Shown here: positions 1-12,589 of the stretch, one piece after another
Position numbering within the stretch: the first letter of the stretch is position 1
Layout: the number at the start of each line of letters is the position of its first letter
Assembly: GCA_000469685.2 (NCBI GenBank)
Contig: LS997563.1
Coordinates: 43,787,651-43,851,650, forward strand
Direction: 5' to 3'
Length of the DNA stretch: 64,000 bases
From: Haemonchus contortus
Lineage: Eukaryota; Nematoda; Chromadorea; Rhabditida; Trichostrongylidae
The notes under the pieces: generated by a model
Told to the model about the DNA's origin: nothing
Seen by the model: the letters and a program-made list of their open reading frames with translations, nothing else
Databases searched by the model: none
Translations under genes and position numbers: made by a program

Positions 1-241
1 CATACATTCAACTATTTTACTGTGTAAGCCAACTAATTCGTAATCGCCTTCTATATGCCTCACCTATCGATCTTCTCTCCTAATTCATCCTCACTGCGCG
101 TCATCTCTGGAAAGAATAAGTACACCGTAAAACGATTGCAGCAACTACAAAGCATGGTGAGATAAAGATAAATCGAAGTAGAGCATGCTCGTACATTCTG
201 CTATTGAAACAAGAAGCAGTAGATTTAAGAGAAGAACTTCA

Positions 242-247
242 TTTATT
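242..247 (-). promoter_or_regulatory. poly(A) signal for the 0.5-3.7 kb gene
   Basis: TTTATT on the plus strand reads AATAAA on the minus strand, about 300 bases past the stop codon of the minus-strand gene that ends at 541. It is a plausible cleavage signal for that gene; no other feature competes for it. Confidence 0.5.
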
Positions 248-540
248 CAGTTCACACATGCTTAGCAGTAATATTCAAAAATGCGCCAGACAAGTGAGCA
301 TTACGTATACATATATCAGCGAAATTTTATCGATTAAAAAATAGATGCTTCTAATAAAAATTGAAAACTCCAAATATAGGAACCATAAGAAAATGAACAA
401 ACAATGAACAAGGTATCTGTTACAAAATCCAGTGTAGCTGAGATTAATTAACCCGGAACATAGATGACATTACGAAAATTTGCAACAACGTTCTTCGGAG
501 GACAGCTTCTTTCGGACGTATCATAACAGCAAATTGACAC

Positions 541-3500
541 TTAGTCGAAGTACCCACCATGTTTCGACTCTACTCCACCATACTGAAAATAAGGTTTTAG
601 AGTGATACAGACTAAAAGAAGAAATACAGGAGCAAGGATAATCACCTTCGTCATAGGGTCCAGCGGTACAGGATGAGCGTGTTCACGACGCCAAGAATGG
701 GGAAAGCCGTGCTCTAAACATAAATTATCAATAAACATATATATTGGGATAAAGGCCGAAAAGGTTAAGCCGAGTATGGAGGAAGGATACAGCAAACATA
801 AGTCTGGCATTTCAACTGCACTTTACTCAGGTACAGAATCAGCGACAAAATGGATTGTTTCCTAGCCACCCACGCCCACCTTGCAAATCGCCTAAGTCAG
901 TCATTAAAACGATGGCTTATTCTAAGGGAGGGCAACTGAGCAACAGCATTCCATAAGAACTAAAACAAGGTCTTCTGCTCACGTGGTCTTAAACATTTCC
1001 ATCGAGTAAATGAATTATGAGAGTGGATTCGAGTGTCAGCCAAGCATTCATACAGGAAAATCCTATGGCCACAGTCAAACAAACTTATATTTCTTGGGCC
1101 AAATGAGCTGGACACTCTTTATCCACAGAATAATTAAAACGCCAAAATGTCATCTCGCAAGACTACGCGGGGATTAATAATAGTTAATATGAATATTTGC
1201 CTATGAACAAACAGAAAAAATCCTACCACGAATAACCGGCTTAGGCGGTGCGATCTTTGCCTGCGGAGGTCCAGCTGGATCATCCGATTCTTCTCTCTCC
1301 TCTCTGAAGGACTCGAGCAATCTTTCAAACACGACATAGGAAAATTTAGACAACTCACGTAGCTCGACTATGATAGATTCCTGGCGTAACACTCGGATAT
1401 TCCATGCGGAAAAAGGATTTCTAGAAATGAGAAAGAAATAAATGAGTTCTCTCTTCTATAATCTTTCAACAATATGAATGAAGCCATATTTCAAAACGCA
1501 TAGATGTTTAGGCGTTACTGAGGAAACCTCTTCCATTGAAGGACGAGGATGAGCAGATGACAGCGTCTTCGCAGCGACCGTTGGCGGCGGGATAAACCCA
1601 GGTGGACGAGATCCGCCACTCCCTATCGGAGATCCATCCCGAGGCAACCTGCTCACACGTGGAGGTGCAGTACCAAGTAGACCGCGCTTCACTGAATTTC
1701 ACCAAATAACAGATTTGATTGGAATACATTTGAGATTGAGTATTAAATTTACCAGGTCTCTCAATTTCTACTGCAGCTGGTCTTTTGAGGGTCGGGGGAT
1801 GATTAACCAGCTCAGCTACCTGAAAAACCTGACATTTTTCCGATCTTTGTGGAAAAGGAAACTTTTCTACGACCTCATCCCAATCTTCACTATCGCTGAG
1901 TTCCTCAATGAACTGCTTCGGATCAAGTGGGGTATGCGATCTCAAAGCGACCTAAAACATCTATTAACTACTGCGTATTAAAACCTTGGCCAAGAATAGT
2001 GAAATTATAAACTAACTTCTCTTGCATAGTCAATTGCCCTGTCTCTAGAAGCAGTTTTCAGATCTTGAAAATATTCACGGACTGCAGGACGGTTATCTCT
2101 GGGAGCAGTTTTCGGATCTTGAAAATATTCACGGAATGCAGGGCGGTTATCTCTGGGAGCAGTTTTCGGATCTTGAAAATATTCACGGATTGCAGGACGG
2201 TTTCCTGAAAACAAGTAAAAATCAAAAACAGTAACGGGAAACCGGCGAAATAACATCTAGGAGCAGGTGTAAAAGATGCACTCAACAGGAACTGATCAGT
2301 GCCATATACAGCATTAAACTGGGCTACGCCAATCGGAGATCTGTAGTGTAGCTATTGACGATCTCCACAAGGACTATGAATGCAGCCAGTGAGATAGGCT
2401 GAAGTAGCCACAGTACTTCTTGACGAGCGACACACGGGGGACGGAACATACGTGCGCCTAGGATTGCGCGCGGCAAACTGCGCGGCGGAATTAGTAAGGA
2501 TTCGAACGACTCTGACGCTTGCTATTGGGGACAAACTTGGAGTAGATTAGTAGGATCAGCTAATCATACCCAACTATTCTATTTCAAGTTTGTGCCCCAG
2601 TAATAGGCGCCAGAGCCGTTTGAACCGCCACGAATTCAGTCCCGCACAATTTGCCGCGCGCGGTCCGAATCGCACGGATGTACCCATACCCGTGACACAC
2701 TGGCGAACCAATCAAGACGTCCCTTATGGAAAGCATGCGTCGGTACGGTTAGCACAGATTGCCTCCATTAACCTTTAGCATGCCGCTATCATCTAACCAA
2801 GCATCCCAACCCAAATCAATGGAGAAAAGTAGAGGCTGAATACTTAACAAGTGCATCAAGGAATGCTACTTGAGACTGGATACTGTGCCATTCTTTTACG
2901 TGTTTACTTATGCATGATGGTGGTCAGCCATTCCAACTCCCTAGCTTTGCTCTGCCTTTCCTTTTCGGAAGAATACCCGAAAGCCAAGGTTGTAAACAAC
3001 TTTTGGCTCTTCTTGCGCTCAAAATTTCAATTCTTTGTCTTTCCAATGAGTTCTTCTTTGAAGCCGATCTGTTCCGTCGAAGGTTTAATTCCACTCATTT
3101 ATTTGGGTAATCTTTCTTCAGCTTCATTTATGACCTGAAACTTGAATGTGGCTGTGTGAATCGATTTTTCAAGATTGGATTTCTGAAAACACGGGGATAT
3201 CACCCAGAGTTGGAAATCGAGCATTAGTTAACGCCTGCAGAATCTGCAACTACCCTTTGGTTGTTGCCAATGACGCATGTCAGCCAGTTCACCCGTCATC
3301 TTTGTAACAAAATCATGCAGCTTATGAACTGCAAACTTTGTGTGAAGTCTCGGATACACTATTTCTTGAAGAGAATTAATAATGGATTGTTCGGATATTA
3401 CTGCTAGACTAACAAGTTCCTGAAAATACTTAGTCCAATTCTCCGAAGGCATCCCCAAAATCGTCATCACTTCTGAGTGTGGAGGCAGCTGCTTCTGCAC

Positions 3501-3683
3501 CGTATTAATATTGAAGAACAACCAACCTAGGGTAGAAGACGCCTCCAATCGATAGTCTGGAAGACGAGAAGGAACCCGAGGATCAATTCCTCGATGGATG
3601 TCGTGACGTACTGGTGAAGGCGGACGAGCGGCTGGCACGGGTATACTAAATTTCTGTTGACTTTCTTGCACAAAGGACTTCAT
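541..3683 (-). CDS. unrecognised protein with 18-aa repeats and two C-terminal TM segments
   Basis: Six exons on the minus strand splice in consistent phase: 3683-3293, 2204-2017, 1951-1753, 1691-1519, 1380-1227 and 815-541, giving 459 codons and a stop. Donors are GTGAAC, GTTAGT, GTAAAT, GTAACG and GTAGGA; acceptors include ttttcag and gttttag. I chose the ATG at 3683 because the frame closes just upstream; an earlier non-coding or coding exon remains possible. Residues about 132-185 are three near-identical 18-residue repeats (NRPAxREYFQDPKTAPRD). A Pro/Gly/Ser-rich segment follows, then two hydrophobic segments at about 380-397 and 426-441 separated by a His/Arg-rich loop, and a short tail ending GGYFD. 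This predicts a cytosolic N-terminus anchored by a C-terminal hairpin. I do not recognise the family; the exon model is well supported, the function unknown. Confidence 0.65.
2041..2204 (-). repeat. coding 54-bp tandem repeat (3 units)
   Basis: Three 54-bp units, with the same landmark at about 2051, 2105 and 2159, lie inside one exon of the minus-strand gene. The period is exactly 18 codons, so unit gain or loss keeps the reading frame. The units differ by a few bases; the most 3' coding unit has diverged most (DLKTAS instead of DPKTAP). Confidence 0.85.
2436..2692. mobile_element. hAT-like fold-back MITE, family 1, copy a
   Basis: A 257-bp imperfect palindrome starts GGGGGACGG and ends near ATACCCG. 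The centre carries the family core (AGTAGAGTAGATTAG and its complement), and the arms carry the GCGCGGCAAnTTGCGCGGCG block. Flanking octamers CGACACAC and TGACACAC match at 7 of 8 positions, as expected for an 8-bp target duplication. No coding capacity. Confidence 0.75.
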
Positions 3684-4134
3684 TTCGTCGGTTTCCAATT
3701 TTTATTGATTAACAGTATTTTTTTGCGAAGTAATGTGTACGTGCAAAGATCTCCCGTTGAAAAAGTCCCAGAGAGGAGGATGAATTCATGCCATTCATGT
3801 AGCTTCTGCTTGGGACCTACCTCAACCGAAATTCCTTACTGTTTCTGTCATTCGAAAAGAACACCTGGTGATGGTCTGCAGGCGTAAAAGTCAAACGAGA
3901 CAACAATTAGATAGCAGTACAGCTGACTTCAATGGTCGCTCTGTTTGTCACTGCATGTAAATTCTCCGTCAAAGTTGCTCCAGAACAACTTGAAAAAGAC
4001 GAAAACAGATAAGAGATTGAAGAATTGATCGTGGAAAACCTTGAGCTGGGCGGAATTGGTGTAGTGACGAGTGGACGCACTATCACGCACTCATGGTCAC
4101 GGGTTCTATATCCCGGCTCTATATCCGCCTAGGC

Positions 4135-4330
4135 CAAACAAGTCTTCTACCCCTTTGGGGTCAGTTAATTAGTACAAGACTCATCTGTGAGGATAAAAGC
4201 TATGACTTGTACATGAGCTGGCCACCGCAAGTCATTGCATAGGCCATACTCGCATTCGAAACGCCGTACGATTCTGAATGGGGGTCGAATGCGGGGGGTG
4301 CATGCCTCAGAAGGGAACGATCAATGCCCA
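4135..4330 (+). repeat. dispersed repeat, copy 1
   Basis: This stretch matches 54740-54905 and, more distantly, 51540-51690 in the same order: a CAGACTCAT-like block, GAGGATAAAAGC, GACTTGTACAT, a GGCCACCGCAAGT block and a GCATTCGAAACGC block. It has no open frame of note. The three copies are diverged, so it looks like an old dispersed element; its ends are not resolved. Confidence 0.55.
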
Positions 4331-5323
4331 AAGACTTTGTCCTTTTGAAACATGTCGTTAATCTCAGTACGGCGGAGTTGCACATGATAAGAGATGCGGT
4401 TACTCTTTATTCCCGCAGTTTGTGCACGACCTGCACTCTCGCTTTTCTGAAACGATGGCGAGGCTAGAGACAGCTTATACAGGCTTGTTATGAGATATAA
4501 CATTGTCTGGAGCTTTGTCCTCATTCCCATGATCCAAAAAAAAAGAAGAAATAGTGTAATATTGGAAATGCACGGCCACATTACTCCGCAATGGTTCGTC
4601 ATCGAAATTAAAAGATGTCCCAAAATCAGTTCAAATTTGTCACCTGGTTTCCACCAGACTTCTTTAGCCAACAGCCTATCCCGAAGGCCAATTTTCAGTT
4701 GTCAAATCATGGAAAGGATTTTCTGTATTATGGCTACCATGCTTTTAACGTCAATTAATACAGAACGCAACTCTACTAGAATACGAGTCCGTAGCTTGAG
4801 TTTGTAGGAACGCCGTTTTTTGACGACCCTAGTTAGAAGAGCTCGCTTGCAAGAATTAATGTTCACTTATTGAACATTAAGAACTCAATACTCCATTCCT
4901 ACATAAGCATTGAGTGTAGGGGGATATTGAACTCCCCAGTACTCAGTGATCAATGTTCAAGCAGAAGGACGGCAATGGAGTGGGCGAGCACGATAAAACA
5001 TGTGGCTGAGTTCCGGATCGATACCCGCCCGAGTCAACATTTCCCCGACGGCGTTAGAAGCTCGTCTAAGTCGACAATAGTGCTGACTAGCAAATGGTCA
5101 AATTTTGGTATAAGACGCATGCCCATTCAAAAGCTACTACGATTGGATCAAAAGGATTGATTATGCCAAATGACTTCAACACTTTTTACTGTTCTTAGAA
5201 CAGAACTGCTTCGAACTGATCTTGGGACAAGCTTAGAAATCGTACATATTTTGCTTATTAAAAGTATGTTAACAACATAGATCTCCTAATAAGGAGTTCC
5301 AGTTAATGCCGAAGAACTGAGAA

Positions 5324-5734
5324 TCAAACTGACCCAGAAGATATCTCCTGTTTTCTTTTATTGACAGTCATCTTGTATTCCTCGATCCAGTTTGCCCCAA
5401 TGGGCTTAGTTGTCGGAAGCTTATGGATATCCTCAAACTTCTTTTTCAGAACAATTATTTCCCCATGACCTGTTTTAGAGGGTTTTCCGTCATGGCTTGG
5501 CAGTTTGTTGTCGTTCTCTTTTGGTTGCACGGCCCTCGAATTAGAGTCCGTTTCAGGCTGAAACGGACCGTTATTCGACTCAAGCATCACAGCAACTTTA
5601 TTTGTAAAATGTAAAAGAAAGCTCGGCTGAGCGATTCCTGTTACTGATGAAATTAACTTGGTAATCTTATCCATCTTATTGGTGTGCATAGTTTCAAAAG
5701 TGATACTCAAAGAGCGTTGTAGGGCAAAATATAG
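5324..5734 (-). CDS. isolated open exon, unrecognised
   Basis: A minus-strand frame stays open from an acceptor-like ctaaacag at 5735 to a stop at 5324, about 136 codons. The product is hydrophilic with a Lys/Glu-rich end (residues near KKKFEDIHK and NKRKQE) and an Asn/Pro/Ser-rich middle, and its composition looks protein-like. A GTCAGT donor lies a few bases before the stop, so the last codons may be intronic. It may be a 3' exon of the RS-type gene upstream (phase 0 at both ends would permit this) or belong to a separate gene. I do not recognise it. Confidence 0.35.
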   Translation of the reverse strand, partial: LYFALQRSLSITFETMHTNKMDKITKLISSVTGIAQPSFLLHFTNKVAVMLESNNGPFQPETDSNSRAVQPKENDNKLPSHDGKPSKTGHGEIIVLKKKFEDIHKLPTTKPIGANWIEEYKMTVNKRKQEISSGSV

Positions 5735-6742
5735 CTGTTTAGCTCAAAAGAGAAACAACTGAAATGTGAGTTATCGAATAGATGAATACCTCCTCGTTCA
5801 GTCTGTATTCGTATAACAACAATCTTATTGCGAATAAATGAATCCAACTTTGTTCCCTGTCACTGACCATTCCACTACACGGAGCGGAACTGCTCTGGAT
5901 ACTAGGGTCCAGGCTATCTTCACTCTTCTACTCCAGTCACCAATGGAGTTGGTGAATAGCCCCATATCCCTGATATGTCCGTCAGTATAAATTTAGACGG
6001 CTTATTGTGCCATGATTCTTATTCTGCGCGGTTACGGTTCACTCTCATCCTCATCCACAATTGATGAAGTAGCGAGTCATAATATAATTAATTTCTATTC
6101 ACCAGAACCACGAGGAATTGCAATCTTTTGAGTATCTATTAGTGACTTGTTGGTCGCTGTATTGCACTTCGTAGGATCCCTTTTATGAGTGTACTGAACC
6201 TATGGGTGGAATTTCAGACTTTACGTTTTTGTTAGGTTTCGTTTTTTGTTAACTTTTAGTCGATGTCCAATATGTCAAATTGTGTTTTTTGCAACTGATG
6301 TTAAAATAGTTAAGTGTAATTATTCTTGGCATATGTATTTTTTGTATCGCAAGGATAAGAATGCAGGTAAAATCACAAAACAATTTTGGATGTCTATGGA
6401 TGCAGTGCGGTAAGTGAACGAATACTAATGGTTCGAAGAATCTCGATGATGAATCCACCTCCGGGATAGGCAACGCCCTCGCAGGCCATCAAGGGCTGAA
6501 GACCAAAATGTGGACCAAACGATCACCCCGCATAAGTAAAGAGGATGCTTCAGTATGCTCAAGTCAATCATTCATATAAGAGACCATGCTCCTTTTTTGA
6601 CCGTCTGAGTTCATCGGGTACTGAACGGAGGTAACCAAATGGACTTTTTCCAAGTGGATTTATCGTTTTAGTAGAGCAAACTCAGCCCCCTACAGAAGCT
6701 TGAAAGCAGAACAGAAGGAATCCTACTTACTATAAAGCGCTT

Positions 6743-6774
6743 AGTCTGTCTGTTTGTCTGTCTGTCTGTATGTC
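6743..6774. repeat. (TGTC)n microsatellite head of satellite array A
   Basis: An imperfect tetranucleotide TGTC run is preceded by CTTACTATAAAGCGC. The same leader and tract precede the second satellite at 34843, and an inverted, diverged version lies at about 12235-12330. Confidence 0.8.
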
Positions 6775-6839
6775 CGTCACGAAATTCCTTAGCTCCTTTA
6801 GATCTGCCTGGAGAGACTGGGTCAAGTGTGGGATGGGTG

Positions 6840-7890
6840 GACCAGGTCTCGAGAAGTATAAAACACACATCAGCCTGGCGGAGCCCCGCCCACAGTGGGC
6901 GTGGCGTGCCTCGAAATGAGCCCTACCGAGGACCATGATTTCAAATTCAGCCACAAGACGACCTCAAAATTGGGGTACAAAGGTGGCTTGAGGTGTGCAT
7001 TGGTAAGTTAGAGCGAACTGAAGGACCCACCCCCCATGGGCGGGGCGTTCTCCAAAAATGCAATGCTTTATGAAAACATTTATAACTCGGTTTGAAGAAA
7101 GCCAACAGAGCAGGAAAAAGTTGATGTGGGAGGAGCATTGCCGGGGGTGTCTCCAGCATAAATGACGTCAGCGGGGGCCCGCCCACAATGGGCGGAGCGT
7201 GCCTCGAAGCACACATCCCTTCTTACATTTGTATACGAAAATCCATAATTCCAGTTCCCATGGACGTAGAGAGTTCAGATTTGGTAGGAGTGCATGCGTC
7301 ATGGAGGCAAAACTCATGGTGGGCGGCAGAACCAGACTCCGCCCACAAGGGGCGGGGTTTGTGCGGAAATTCATAACTCCCGTCCTCATGGACCGAGAAA
7401 GTTCAAACTTGGTAGGAGTACAGGCGCCATGGTGGCAAAACGTATGGTGGATGGCAGGACCAGACCCCGCCCACAATGGGCGGGGTTTGGGCGAGAACTC
7501 TTAATTCTGTCCCAATGGACCTAGAAAGTTCAAACTTGGTAGGAGTACAGAAACCGCGATAGAGAAACTTATGGTGGGTGGTAGAACCAGACTCCGCCCA
7601 CAAGGGGCGGGGCTTGTGCGAAAACTCATAACTCCTGTCCCTATAGACCTAGAGAGTTCAAACGTGGTAGGAGTACAGGCGACAGGATGGGAATACCTAT
7701 GGTGGATGGCAGGACCGGACTCCGCCCACAATGGGCGGGGTTTGGGCGAAACTTCATAACTCATGTCCTCATGGACCTAGAAAGTTCAAACTTGGTAGGA
7801 GTACTGGCGCCATGGTGGCAAAGCTTACAGTGGGTGGCAGGACCAGACTCCGCCCACAGGAGGCGAGGTTTGAGCGGAAACTCATAAATC
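6840..7890. repeat. GC-box satellite array A (about 128-bp unit)
   Basis: Tandem units carry a palindromic core, CCGCCCACAAnGGGCGGGG, starting at 7339, 7467, 7594, 7722 and 7850, so the spacing is 127-128 bp. More diverged units lie upstream near 6887, 7028 and 7180. After the core comes a conserved ATAACTC, then GAGAGTTCAAACTTGGTAGG-like text and a GCCATGGTGGCAAA-like segment. The open frames here exist on both strands and shift from unit to unit, so I do not regard them as genes. Confidence 0.9.
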
Positions 7891-7999
7891 CGATAAAGGT
7901 CTATAATGAAAATCAGCTCATGCGGCTCCGTCTCTCATGGCTAGAGCCCCTAGCGCGTGGAGGCGTGCGAAGCCGCCTGGTAGTAGGTTATACCCGTCA

Positions 8000-9160
8000 A
8001 GGACGAACAAAACGGCTGTAAGGTATTCCTGTGAGTCGCCATTGGCTACTTTGTACTAATATTCATGCGTCGTAAATTACGCTCTGTCGCTGGTGTACTA
8101 GAAGGAAACTGCAAATTGCTTGCAGTCCAACGTGATAACAAATTTGAAAGTTATAATATTCAGTCATATAACTCAAAAGTGGAATACAGTAAGACCACAT
8201 GCATACTATCAAATAAAAATTACCAAAATAAGGGTATGAAAAATGAAAATGGGCCCGTAAATTACTTACTTCAGCAGAATGAAAAACGTTCGTGCTATAG
8301 TAAGTAATACATAGCGTTCCGGATCGAAAATAGATAGGAAGGAACGCGATGTGAGCTCAACCTTTGCCTGAATCGCTCTTTGCCTTGGAAACGCCCGTCG
8401 TCAAGTTTCAGACGAACTTGCAGAGACGCCGGCATTGGATGAACCGTATCACTGGTAGCACCCTCCCCCTTCTACATTCGCAACCTGTTAAGCAGAAAGC
8501 TTTTTTCCGCTGCCATGTCCCTGACCACCAGCAAAACGGAGAGATTCAAAAAATATCCGGATTCTCGGGCTTTCTTGATCTTTTTTCCCTTCACCATTGA
8601 TGTGACACAGCCATTCAGCATAAACTCCTTGACTACGTAACCCTCCAATCATGCATGGCGCCACCACTAGCAAAGCTTTCAATAAGGACAATGAAGGTGA
8701 TAATGAATCACCAGACTTGGAAAACTGACGATCAAAGGCAGCGAAGAAAAACTTGGTGTATCCAACCCCGCTTCTTATCTCCTCTCCTTCTTTACAAGAC
8801 TCTGGTCTACCAATTTCGTTTCATCAAGCAGCAAACTATTAAGCCCAATATACATATGCCATTCATTCACCAACACCACAGCAACGTCGCAGATGTCTTA
8901 TTGCACCCTTCTTCCGTTGATTAAGGCTAACTTGAAATGTTCCACTCTACGCCTGGCCCTTTCTGTCTGTGTATTCCTCACATATCACATTAGCCTAACA
9001 TCGATCTAATTGCCAAAACTAAAGGAACCCGACAATGTGCAAATGAAATTGAAGGTAATGAACGGCAGCCAATATCGCTTGATTATAAGGTGACCACCAA
9101 ACCCAGAATTGCAGTACACAGTAAATAAGCTTCAAGTAAAGAAAATCTCAATTTCTAAAA
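8000..9160. other. spacer without a supportable gene
   Basis: Short open frames occur on both strands, but I find none with paired splice signals or recognisable composition. This may be the 3' intron or UTR of the RS-type gene. Confidence 0.4.
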
Positions 9161-9165
9161 CGTAC

Positions 9166-11393
9166 CGGATTGATCTTTTGTTGACTTAGCGGGGCAACAT
9201 TGCCGTTTGGCTCTTTTGAGTTCTCAGCTTTCTTCGAAGATTCAACAGCTTTTGTTTCTTTCTTAGCTCCCGAAGATTCAACAGATTTTGTTTCTTTCTT
9301 AGCTCCATCTTCTTTCTTGACACTGTTATCTCCTTTGCTTTTGGAATCCTCTTTGCTATCCTTACTCTCCATTTCTGCCATCAATTGAAGTTGAAGGCGC
9401 GCAGCCTGCAAAGACAAATAATCAAAGCGAATTATCGCTTCAAAACTTATTGAGACACAATTCATCAAAAACTGACTTTTTCTAGTTCATCCTCGTTGAG
9501 ATTCGCAATAGATCCCTTCACCGATGGATCAGATTCCCGCGAAAACGTGTTTTTTTCACGAGAGTGTCTCTCTTTTACTGAGTGATCTTTGCGCATATGC
9601 CTTCTCTCTGAGAAAAACGAATGGATAGCAATAAAAAAACGCAAACTAATGTTTCTACGGTTAGATTTAAGACAATGTTAAGATCGCAGATACCTTGTGA
9701 GTGTTGAGAACGAGAGCGGCGACGAGATATTGGTGGTCTGCGTGGAGACGGCGATCGACGCCATGTCCTACAACAGCATACTTGTTATTCTACACCACGC
9801 TGAGGAATCGAGCATAATTAATGAACCTTTCTGTCTTCCAATCCTCGTAAGCTCTTGGAGAACGACTCCTTTCATACCTCCAGTTACTGCTCACCGGGGT
9901 TCTCTGCATATGTGATTTTTGTTATGATTCCATTCACAGGATTTAAACTATTGAAAACAAACAAACATCACTTGCCCACGATTGTGTTGCGAACTCGTTC
10001 TTCCATGATCTGAAAAAAAAGAAATACTAAGCTGGCGGAAGTAGTCAGCAACCACAAGTAATCAGAAAGTAACAAAGATCTCTATAAACAGGGCACACGT
10101 ACTCGTTGATGAACTCCCTATGACGATCGAGACGTGATGAACGCCAGTCGTCTTCTTAATATAACAGCATTTGAACATTACCAAGAGTAAGTAGCCAAAA
10201 ACATGAATTCTCTGCCATACTATTTGACATAGAGAGCTGAATTGAAGAGAGCGCAGGGAAAGGATGACAACCGAGTGAGCTCCATGGAAAGCGAGAACAT
10301 TTTATGAAATAGACTTGACGCGAGCATTTCAGTCCAATTCATTCGACTCAGGTAATCAAGCATGAGATGGTGCAAACAAACCAGGGAATTATGGGAACGA
10401 TCCACGGAAACGGTGAAGTAGAGATAGGCATATCTACTATCAACCTGAATATCGATTGAAACCATCGTCCTCCTAACCCACAACGCTCAGAGTAAAATTG
10501 ATGCGTAAAACGCTGCAGCGTAGGAGGTCACGAAAGACGCTACTTCTGTGAAGAACGAAGGTAGAAGAAGAAACGGAACGTGGTCGGGAAAGAAATACAG
10601 AACAAAGAGATTATGCAAAGGCGTCAGTACACTCAAAAGCAAACTAAACAATAGTATATTCACCTCGTACTGGGAATCCTGGATACTCTATTCTTGTTGA
10701 CCGCATACGATAATCTTCGAGACCTCGATCATCAAAGGGTCTTCGCCTACCGATGTCATCATCGTAAAATCTTCTCCTTCCGATATCGATGTCGTCATAA
10801 TGTGCCCGTCCTAGCTGAAAACAATAAAACTCAGAATTTTCTTTCTATTTTATGTAAGAAAAAAATCTCATCCACTTAGCCACGTTCAAAAGATACTTTA
10901 CCTTAAATCTCACAAAAAATTTTCTTCCAAACAAGGGGAATTGGAAGCAGTACTAGTTAACGAGCACAAAAGGTAAATTTCAATCCCTTGAATAATAGAT
11001 TATGCACTGTAGAATAGAAGAAATCTATGGTCTCACCGCGCTGTCAGCAAAATTCCTGATTTCTTGATCAGTTCTACAATGCTGTTTAACACGTTGACGT
11101 TAAATGGTGCGTGACAGTACACTATTTTAACCAAGATGTGTATGACCGTACCGTTTTTGTTCAAATTTTCAAACTAGGTTTACAAGTGACTAAAATAGCA
11201 CCGGCCAGCTACAAACGATGACTAATATTTCATTTTGTAAACAATCAACAACCATGAAATGTTTAGAAACAAACTAAACAACAAAATTAATTGCATTTAC
11301 AGCATTTTGTCTGAGTCTTCTTGGATAGACTTCATGAAGTTGCAGAGATCGAACGGTAGCAGTCGTAGCAAAACCTGTCCTTAGCGTTCGCAT
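9166..11393 (-). CDS. RS-domain protein, splicing-factor-like (3' end unresolved)
   Basis: Eight minus-strand exons keep phase: 11393-11301, 10814-10664, 10154-10103, 10009-9967, 9903-9827, 9767-9694, 9607-9477 and 9405-9166, 287 codons without a stop. Donors include GTTTGT, GTACGT and GTCAGT. The N-terminal half is rich in Arg/Asp (DIGRRRFYDDD). A classic RS stretch follows at about residues 139-172 (RRSPSPRR, SRRRSRSQHS), then a short helix (NEDELEKAARLQLQLMAEM) and a Lys/Glu/Ser-rich tail with the duplicated segment GAKKETKxVESS. RS domains mediate protein contacts in pre-mRNA splicing; that role is inferred from composition only. The first exon is the least certain. The gene must continue after the GTACGT donor at 9165, but I could not find its last exon. 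Confidence 0.6.
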
Positions 11394-12234
11394 TTGTATG
11401 AGTCACCAGCTTTCGTTTGCGTTCGAAAGCTTCAGTGCATCTCAAAAAGTCTTCCACACAGCAAGCGAGGAAGTCAGGGCAACAAACTCATGCACTTTCC
11501 ATTCGACTGCATTCTCTCACCGGAAAAGCATTAAGAGGTGTTTCATTTAGACCTGGGATGCCTCTCACGGGAAATTTCCATCACTGCTGAACAGTATAGT
11601 TCACCTTTGATTCCAAGCAAGCGATCAAGAGAAGCCCAAATTGGCAGTAAGGGTCAGATGAGCGAACAAGGAATCCATCACTGATTATCTTTAAGCGTAA
11701 TTACTACTATATCTCGAATGAATGATGAATCCTACATCTTGAATAAATCCGGAAAACATACACCGACAACAGTCAAACACATCTGAATGCTTTTCTGAGG
11801 AATACACCAAAGAACTGAAACCAGGTGATGCTGTCGACTTTCACGTGTGTGATAAACCCAATAAGTCCTCTTTATCCCGAAGATACGCACTTCAACAGTC
11901 ATACCTCAGACGTAATCGGATAGCGCGAATAGCGATCAGTGAACACTGACCATTGACCTTTCTGTACTTTACGCCAAATTAGTACCAAACGTGCTTGCAT
12001 CACAGTAAGCCGTCTGGCCAGTTTCGCTCTTTTTTTAGAACCAGTGTCGAAGTACTGCCATTACAGTACAGTAGAGATCACAATTTGAATCATTCACCTC
12101 ACTTCATATTACTCACTTCACTCCGCAGTGCTCACTTTACTCCATTAGCCTACCCACAAAGTGACTGCTTTTTATATTAGAAGAATAAGTTTTCCATATC
12201 ACTACCTTTATCATAATCACAAAGTAACCCGGAC

Positions 12235-12330
12235 GGACAGACCGACAAACAGACATACAGACAAACCGACATACCGACAAACCGACAAACCAAGTTACTG
12301 CTTTATATATAAGAAGGATGATTTCCGTTA
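12235..12330. repeat. inverted (GACA)n-type microsatellite with TATATAAAGC leader
   Basis: Runs of ACCGACAAAC and AGACATACAGAC are followed by CTTTATATATAAGAAGGAT. Read on the minus strand this is ATCCTTCTTATATATAAAGC and then TGTC-type repeats, the same order as at the heads of both GC-box satellites. No satellite follows here. Confidence 0.6.
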
Positions 12331-12589
12331 TCTGTAGTAGTGGGATGCAGGATATGTCATTGCTAATAAATCACTTTCTTATCTGAAAGCATCTTTACGC
12401 GCTACGTGGGTATTGGATTGGGTGATTGATACAAGATATCTACTCTTATCTGTGCTCTCTCACAGAATGGCTTTCGTATAGGTTTCAACACATATCGACC
12501 GCTCATTATCACAAACCGTCTATATTGTCTAATTGGAATACACGTCCTAGACTCACAAGGATGGCGATTTGTGGGCAAAACTTGGCTCT

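Noticed and set aside
4321..4671. 116-codon minus-strand frame with a hydrophobic segment
   Set aside because: It begins at TTG, has no convincing acceptor or donor, and overlaps a dispersed repeat at its lower end.
5784..5850. Minus-strand LDSFIRNKIVVIR segment resembling an Sm-like protein
   Set aside because: Only about 20 codons, and the frame hits a stop when joined to the next exon at 5734; the likeness is too short to trust.
7168..8021. Many overlapping open frames of 60-100 codons on both strands
   Set aside because: They are by-products of the 128-bp GC-rich satellite: frames change between units, exist on both strands and have no splice context.
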